Notes under the pieces: generated by a model | Told to the model about the DNA's origin: nothing | Databases searched by the model: none | Seen by the model: the letters and a program-made list of their open reading frames with translations, nothing else | Source: Gibbula magus | Lineage: Eukaryota > Mollusca > Gastropoda > Trochida > Trochidae | NCBI GenBank assembly: GCA_936450465.1 | Contig: OW388296.1 | Location: 43,504,448 to 43,568,447, forward strand | Direction: 5' to 3' | DNA length: 64,000 nucleotides | In this document: positions 57,780 through 64,000 of the stretch, piece after piece | Layout of the letters: the number at the start of each line of letters is the position of its first letter | Position numbering within the stretch: position 1 is the stretch's first letter | Position numbers and translations under genes: made by a program

Positions 57780-60548
57780 CGAATTTCATAATAAACCCTG
57801 ATAGAAATCTCCCTTGACCCTCTCTGAAATTCTCAATGTACATGGACCATATTCATAAGCCAACATAATTCTTACTGTATTGCAAATATGACGAATATCA
57901 CACCAGTGGTTATTTGAGAGAGAAAAAGATTTTCTGGATAACAACTTCTTTATTGTAAACATGTACAATATTCAGAGTAAATGCCTCCTTCTTGGAAAAA
58001 TGTGAATGGTCACACTAAATAAATTGTGATGAAATAAGTCTTAATGTTCTTTTGCTTTACATTTTGTATATGCCTGTAAAAGACTTGGAATGGCTCCAAT
58101 GATGTTTAGTTATCAATGCACATAAACCAAATGGATCAAATTTAAACAGTTCACTCTGCCTTTGATCAAAACAAGAAGACGTAATAAGAACTTTTTTTAT
58201 TACGTTCCTACTTACGTTATTACTTGAGCCAGAAGAAAACTCATTTGCTGTGTAATATATTGTTTATGAAACTGTATGCACAGACTGGTTGCTCTGTCAA
58301 ATATGTGTACTTACAAATATTGTCAATACATTTTCTATCGTCATTTTAAGAGTTTAAGAAACAGAAATATAAGAGATTTAAACTATCATCAGAAACAAGA
58401 AACATGAAATCACAAAATAAGTATGCATGTAAGTAGTTTGCAAGCTGTGAGCATAAGTTGCTGAGGCAATGGTGGGCAATAAATTCCCCACAACACAATA
58501 TTTGTTACTTCTTTATTTGTGATACTTTTTGTAATTGTTCATGTTGGCGCACATGATACATTTATAAAAATTAAAGAAAGTTACCTTTATATTGATGATA
58601 ATTAAAGAAAGTTAACTTGTTATAGCCTCACAGACAAAGTATATGTATGTCGGGAAGAAATGGTGAAACTAGTCATTGTGCAGCCGTGCTGGGATCACTT
58701 AACATGCTCTAGGATATAGCTCGAAATGTCGTGATAACGGGAACACCAAGGGACTAAGACACAATTACTTTTCTATTTTGACCTCAGGATTCAAGCATCA
58801 AATGTCTTCAAATGGGAATGGTTATAACATTCTATGATCTGTTCTTACATTTAATCAAACCTGAGAGCTGAGTTTTTCTATTCAATTAATTTAATTTATA
58901 CTGTAGGCCATCGACCCATGTGCATTACATTACAATCGTGTTGATTGACGATAAAACTTAAACAATCAATTACATGGCTGTTGAAGTAATATATGTTCTA
59001 TCAACAAGCGCTTTTCGTATGTAATTACCAAACCATAAATTATTAATTGTCAGTGGCTTGCTTGTTCCTTGCATATATAATGTCAATAACTACTACATTG
59101 TATACTTACTCACTTACTATGGTAAATCGATCTCGCATGTATACTGAATACATTATGTAAGTAAATGAAACACCTTTTCTGTTTACAATGTAATATTGAA
59201 ATATTATAAGCCATCATGACGTCATATTGGGTTCGATGTCAACTACAGGATTAAATAGTGCCAATCTCTTCCCAGGAACTTATCACAATATTTTTGCATT
59301 AATTTCAAAATCGGATTTCTTTCGATAGTGTAGCAACATTTTCGTTAGATAAAGCTTTGAACTGTTTCATCTGCTCTAGAGAGTAAAAGTTGAATATAAT
59401 GTTACTGTACTTAGTGCATAATTCAAAGAGAAGAACGCTGGATTTTTTAAAAACATTATGCTTTATATAATGAAATTACAAAATCGTGGTCCTTCTTTTT
59501 TCGTATACATATCTTTCATATTTGTATATATAACATTGTGGTTATTCTCGGAAAACTGTTTTCATTGACATTAATGAACATTAATATTAAATGAAGACTA
59601 CATCAATAATTATAATCAAACTAATAATGTCTTTCACACGGCTTGCTAATGTAAAATTATCACAATGACACACTGTAAAATTATTGATTTACATTCACGT
59701 ATGTGGCTGATGACAATGTGTGACATGTCTGGGAAAATACTCGATTGCCTTAAAGTTACACTGGACAAGTTAATATCCGGCAAATGTCTACAAGTTAGAA
59801 GTCAAGTGCAGATAATCTACGAAAGGTCAGTGTTTAATACACTTTCTTCTAATCAATGATTTTCTTGGTGAGTTGAATTCTTACAGTACATTAGTTGCAA
59901 GGTATTTGTCATGGGTTTGCATGATGGCGAGTCACATATAATGCTCAATGTGACAACCGTTCAGATCGTGAGGGAACAATGTCAATAACATAGCAAAGAA
60001 ACAATAACAAGCACATCTTCAGAATGAAAATCCATCATTTGTCCACCATATTTACCACTGAGGTTAAAATGATGAACTGTTGTCGCGTTGTCAAAATCAC
60101 CAAGGACAATGTTGCAAATGCCCACATCTTATTCTTCAAGGATAATGTCAAGCACCTGCATGGTTGCGTTCAAGAGAAAATGACAAAACAACATTTTTGG
60201 CGAGCTATTTCGAGTCATAGATTGTCTTCTATTGTTAATGGCGCTGTAGCAGGTCGTTTGCATATATTGTTTCTCAAATTTTTCATTATTATTAAAGTTT
60301 TTACAATATATTGTTGCAATAGAGGGAAAACATCTTACTGCATGACCCGATAAGCCGTATACATAGACAATGGTTATCAGTATTGATTGAAAATGGTGCG
60401 CTGTATAAAGCGACAATTTTGTGGAACTTGACAGTGTGAGAGGCAACTTTGTAGGTCATATGTGACTGTTTAGGTATCGCTACATCAGTCCGATCACCTG
60501 AATTACGTTCAAGCGGCCATTTCAATGTGAACACATTAACATGTTGCT
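57780..60548. other. Long AT-rich region without recognised gene
   Basis: No supported coding frame. 60235-60440 resembles 33485-33650 ('attattaaagttt', 'gaaaatggtgcg', 'aaagcgac', 'gtggaact', 'cagtgtg'), a dispersed repeat. The 109-codon plus and 105-codon minus frames at 60024-60446 overlap each other on this repeat. Confidence 0.45.
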
Positions 60549-61655
60549 CGGTTGGAATTGATCCCGCATTGCTTAACCTAACTATGTACATTCGGTTTAC
60601 AACTCATTTTATATATCCAAGAGTTTTATGAGTCATTGGTAACATTTATTTTACTTTTTGTGAGAGCACTTTATTTCAGTAAGCAATACGTGTAACAAAG
60701 CACTTATTCCTTTACTGAAATTGCCAATAGTAATATGTATTAATGTATGTGAATATGTTTAAAGGCATAGATTCATCTATCTGTGTTCCCATACGTCTTT
60801 GAAAGATTATATTCAGATCTGCTAATAACTGGAAAACAACATGGTCAATTATAAATATAACCGTTGGCCATAGTCCAAATAGTTTACATATGAAAAATTA
60901 GGTGACATTTTATTTGTATGTAATGTTTACAAATGTATTAGATTGAAATATTTACTACCGGTATATTGTCAGCAACCTAACAATCACAAACAGGAATCCC
61001 TATTAACTACTCATAATGAAACACTCTTGAGAAACATTTGTAAATATTTATACGACGTCTATGAACAAAGAGAATCAACTTATTTGTAATTACATTAAGG
61101 TATTATAGTATCCATCACGTAATGTATCATGTTGTATACATTTTTATCAAATTGAATTGGTCATTGTAAATCTATGTAAATCTGTATATATTTTGCATAC
61201 AGGGCTCTGGCCTATAGACAAATAAATCACTTGATTTAAGGTTAAAACTATCCAATGAATCTGACAAAACAAGTTTTATATGCTGCTTGAGATGTCCACT
61301 CATTATGTAAGTATTTTAGTCTTTATCGTTGACTATGACAGATGTGAACAGCTGTTGTAATAAGAATTCAATACATAACCAATACATAACCAATACATAA
61401 CCAATACAATAACCCATACAAAGACACAGGCTGTGTCTGTGAGGAAAAGCTAGATGAACTGATTTGAATACCCTTATTTCGGTTATTAGTTGTGCTACAG
61501 ACATGTAATCGGGCCCTTGTGAAAAGTCACGGATCACACTGTATCATATACATTTAACCACTCTAAAGTTCTATTCATACTACGCTCGTACACTTGGAAT
61601 AATAACAGTGCAAATAACAAATTACATTCCAGCAAGGAGCATGTTCTGTACAGTC

Positions 61656-61872
61656 TGGGGGCGGGATAGCGCAGTGGTTAGCGCGTTCGGCTTCGGATCA
61701 AGAGGTCCGGGGTTCGAATCTGTGCTCGCAGGTTTCACCGCAATGCATAGCCACATGGCTTTGCGGGCTTTCTCCCTGTCATAATGCTAGCAGCCGCGAT
61801 ATAAGTGAAATACTCTTGAAAGCGGCGTTAAACCCCAGCTCACCTCACCTCACCTCACCCTATCTTCTAACA
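61656..61872 (+). mobile_element. tRNA-derived SINE, internally deleted (partner of 5096-5343)
   Basis: Starts GGGGGCGGGATAGCGCAGTG; B box GGTTCGAATCT. It then jumps to 'gctcgcaggtttcaccgcaa', lacking about 120 bp of the body, and ends in 'cacctcacctcacc'. Confidence 0.8.
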
Positions 61873-62004
61873 ATTCTGCCTTGAGGGGCTCAGCATTTCT
61901 TGAGGAGAACTCAAAATGTAAACACTGTGCTAGGGAAGAGGGATAAATTGTCATGACATGAACTCATCTGGCGAAGTAAATGGAACTTGACAAAGATATA
62001 TCAT

Positions 62005-62320
62005 CGAGCACAGTGGTGTAGTGGTTAGCGTGCTTGCCTTTCACCGCAAAGGCCCGGGTTCGAATCCCGGTGGAGACACCAAAAATGTGTGACCTGGGTC
62101 TCATACTGTGTTATGTCCTTGGGCAAGGCACTTCATCCACATTGCACTCAGTCCACCCAGCTGTCTAAATGGGTACCTAAACATGGGAAGTACGGACCTA
62201 TATGGTCGCGCGAAGCGCTTAGTAGCAGCACAGAAAGTACAATTCCTTCAGGGTAATAATGTACAGCATTGCGCAGGATAATAGGCGTTAAAATTGTCAT
62301 TATTATTATCATTATTATAA
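62005..62320 (+). mobile_element. Second SINE family, tRNA-like head, inserted in the right arm
   Basis: The head has 'tggtgtagtggttagcgtg' (A box) and GGTTCGAATCCCGGTGG (B box). The body contains 'gtccttgggcaaggcacttc', a segment I recall from widespread metazoan SINEs, and the tail is (ATT)n. The left arm lacks it at the matching place. 'atgata' at each border is a possible target duplication. Confidence 0.8.
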
Positions 62321-62509
62321 CAATTATTACAGATTCTATCACTATTAAGCAAATGATTTCTGCACTGGTTGGTGTGTGTGTTTTGTGTTATTGTAATACA
62401 TATAACATGAATGCACAGGAGAATTTAATTTGTAGGCGAAATTGTTGAAATGACATGACTGGTATACAATAACAGATTTGAAGTCACAACGAATGAAAAA
62501 TTTTTTTCA

Positions 62510-63335
62510 ACAAATCATAATCACCATTCTCCTAAACGAGCGTTAGGTAGTAAACACTCTGCTTTACAACCGGCCAAATTTTACAAAATTCTGCTGACCG
62601 ACTTAATTTATATATTATCTATTTCTAAAGCAAAATCAATTGGAGTTGTTTCAAATGAGTTGGTGGTTCAATCCATTTTCATAATGAAGAAATCAATTAG
62701 TTTACATTGTCCGTTGAATATACTGCAAGTATAAACTAGTACTTCACTCCTGCCTCGGACTAACGGAAATCTTTGTTTGTCGGGTTGTTGTGTGTGGCTT
62801 TGTTTGCTTGATTAAAGTGGGCGACTAATAAACATTATAAGTACTTAACTTAACGTAATGGTTTGATAATATGGTATTTTGTATGAAGGAAGTCCATTAT
62901 GCATTGTTGATACATTCTTTTGTGTCACCGTTTCGCTATTCATGATGATTGCAGAACAAAGGTGACTGCAAAGGTTACATTTTTGCAGAGGAACGTCGCA
63001 TGTGAGAATGTGGGACCCTTGTAACCTCAACACAATAAACCATTGCCTGCATGAATATATTAATAAATGCGTTCATGTATTTCCCAAGTTATCATTTAGT
63101 TATCTTTAATGTGAGACAGCATTTTTAAAACAGTCCGTCTCGTGTAACAATTATTATAACAAAATAACAGGATCATTATGCATACATTTCAATGCCTGTT
63201 AATTATGTACTTCTGAACAATTTGACTTTTCAAACAAGAGTTATCAGGATAGCGTATCCCAGCGATCCAACGTTTTAAAATTACATATGTGAAAGATAAT
63301 GCTATGTCTTTAAAGTGGGTTTGAGAGTAGTTTTA
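62510..63335. other. No recognised feature
   Basis: No frame, array or RNA gene supported. Confidence 0.4.
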
Positions 63336-63862
63336 GTTTGGATATTTGCGAAAAACGCAATCACATTCAAGCAACGGAAACACCGCAGAATAATAGTAAG
63401 TTCTGCTCAGAAATATGTGAAATAACAAAACTCAGCAGGATGATAATACACATGCAAAGTTTCAGAAAAATATTCTGAATAATTTTCGAGTTCTGCTCCA
63501 GATACAAATATATCCGTGTATATTTTCTAAAGTCTATTATTTTCGGAATGATAACAGGAATCTGAAATTTTCAAGAAGCAACACTTCACTGGGCAGTTAG
63601 TAGTATTTCAGGAATATATGATGTAGGGTTTTGGATCTCTGCTCCGGAAATGAACGTATTCTTGAACATAAGTAAAAATCAAGTGCGCTCTTATTGAAAC
63701 GAATTGAAATCTGAAATTATCAAAAGGTACCACCTCAGAAAGTGAGTAATACACATGGAAAGTTATCATGAACAGTTTTCTGCTCCAGACACGAAAGATA
63801 ACGGACGGATGGACAGTCATTCACAGCGATGACTATATCCCACCTCATTGCATACCGGTGGG
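63336..63862 (+). repeat. Module element with hairpin end
   Basis: Three modules ('gttctgctcc(g/a)', 'atacacatg(c/g)aaagtt', 'aaatctgaaat') are followed by 'aacggacggatggacagtca' and the hairpin 'tatcccacc'-'tcattgcatacc'-'ggtgggata'. Confidence 0.6.
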
Positions 63863-63864
63863 AT

Positions 63865-64000
63865 ACAAAGAACTGTCCCGTCAGGGGCACAGCAACTTTA
63901 TCTGCAGTAGATAACTGTTCTACATGCAGTAAGGGTTGGGTGCAATGCTACACTGCATTTCAGCCTAGTACCACCCATAGTTCGCTAGTTCCATGGCGTT
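63865..64000 (+). mobile_element. SINE fragment cut by the window edge
   Basis: 'gtcaggggcacagcaacttt' to 'accacccatagttcgctagtt' (in part) matches the reverse complement of 13295-13435. The head is replaced by the preceding hairpin element, and the rest lies outside the window. Confidence 0.75.

Larger units (their letters stand above)
60549..62505 (-). repeat. Right arm of the ~1.7 kb inverted repeat
   Basis: Reverse complement of 4767-6445. Differences from the left arm: a SINE inserted at 62005-62320, an internal deletion in the older SINE, and a 'ccaatacataa' tandem of about four units at 61368-61405. Single-base differences are scattered throughout. Confidence 0.8.

Noticed and set aside
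60024..60446. Overlapping 109- and 105-codon frames on opposite strands
   Set aside because: They overlap each other and lie on a dispersed repeat related to 33485-33650.
61656..62080. tRNA-like sequences with good B boxes
   Set aside because: No acceptor stem closes, and both are continuous with SINE bodies found elsewhere; not tRNA genes.

Overview
The window is AT-rich animal DNA that consists almost entirely of transposable elements and tandem repeats. I found no intact host gene. Several tRNA-derived SINE copies with a 'gtgagtgagt...tttaacgcc' tail, many (GGAC)n-plus-hairpin modules and long minisatellites resemble what I remember of gastropod mollusc genomes. That taxonomic guess is only moderately secure. 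All element edges were set by eye and may be off by a few bases.

The main object is a 10.26 kb DNA transposon at 19325-29582. It has a perfect 9-bp target duplication (GATAAACAT) on both sides and about 65 bp of imperfect terminal inverted repeat starting CATCCTCCA. It carries two convergent, intron-containing genes: a 7-exon putative transposase (+ strand, 19451-24578) with an N-terminal Cys-pair finger, and a 4-exon RecQ-like SF2 helicase (- strand, 29263-27073). All splice phases close in both genes. Each carries exactly one in-frame stop, and the helicase lacks motif VI. The architecture (transposase opposed to a RecQ-like helicase) best fits my memory of the helicase-encoding Academ lineage ('AcademH'), an assignment that needs a database search.

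Layout. 1-332: LINE endonuclease piece. 1427-4766: a Tc1-like transposase remnant split by a 3.06 kb long-TIR element with a 7-8 bp target duplication; the Tc1 frame continues across the insertion. 4767-6445 and 60549-62505: two inverted copies of a ~1.7 kb repeat, 54 kb apart. 6790-9620: a 44-bp minisatellite. 10521-10966: nine exact 48-bp repeats. 13165-13485: full SINE. 14360-15843: an element with a core of exact 145-bp units. 17707-18703: a ~1 kb element ending in GGGTATTCCGGATCAC. 30330-30950: a palindromic repeat. 33490-37920: a ~202/224-bp alternating satellite broken by a 1291-bp mariner (34840-36130). 37247-38672: two hairpin-ended elements. 39000-42216: a long-TIR element containing a degraded transposon-like coding region, a 1353-bp Tc1-like element and a 178-bp insert. 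43375-49050: SINE, MITE and module fragments. 50037-55801: a 5.77 kb element whose ends are arrays of GACGTC palindromes, with a few candidate exons inside. 56660-57000: two candidate divergent first exons. 57410-57770: (TA)n, a 46-bp-stem hairpin and (CT)n. 57780-60540: almost empty. 62510-64000: repeat modules and a SINE cut by the window edge.

There is no operon-like organisation. The only genes that plausibly work together are the transposase and helicase of the 10.26 kb element; the rest records successive insertions.
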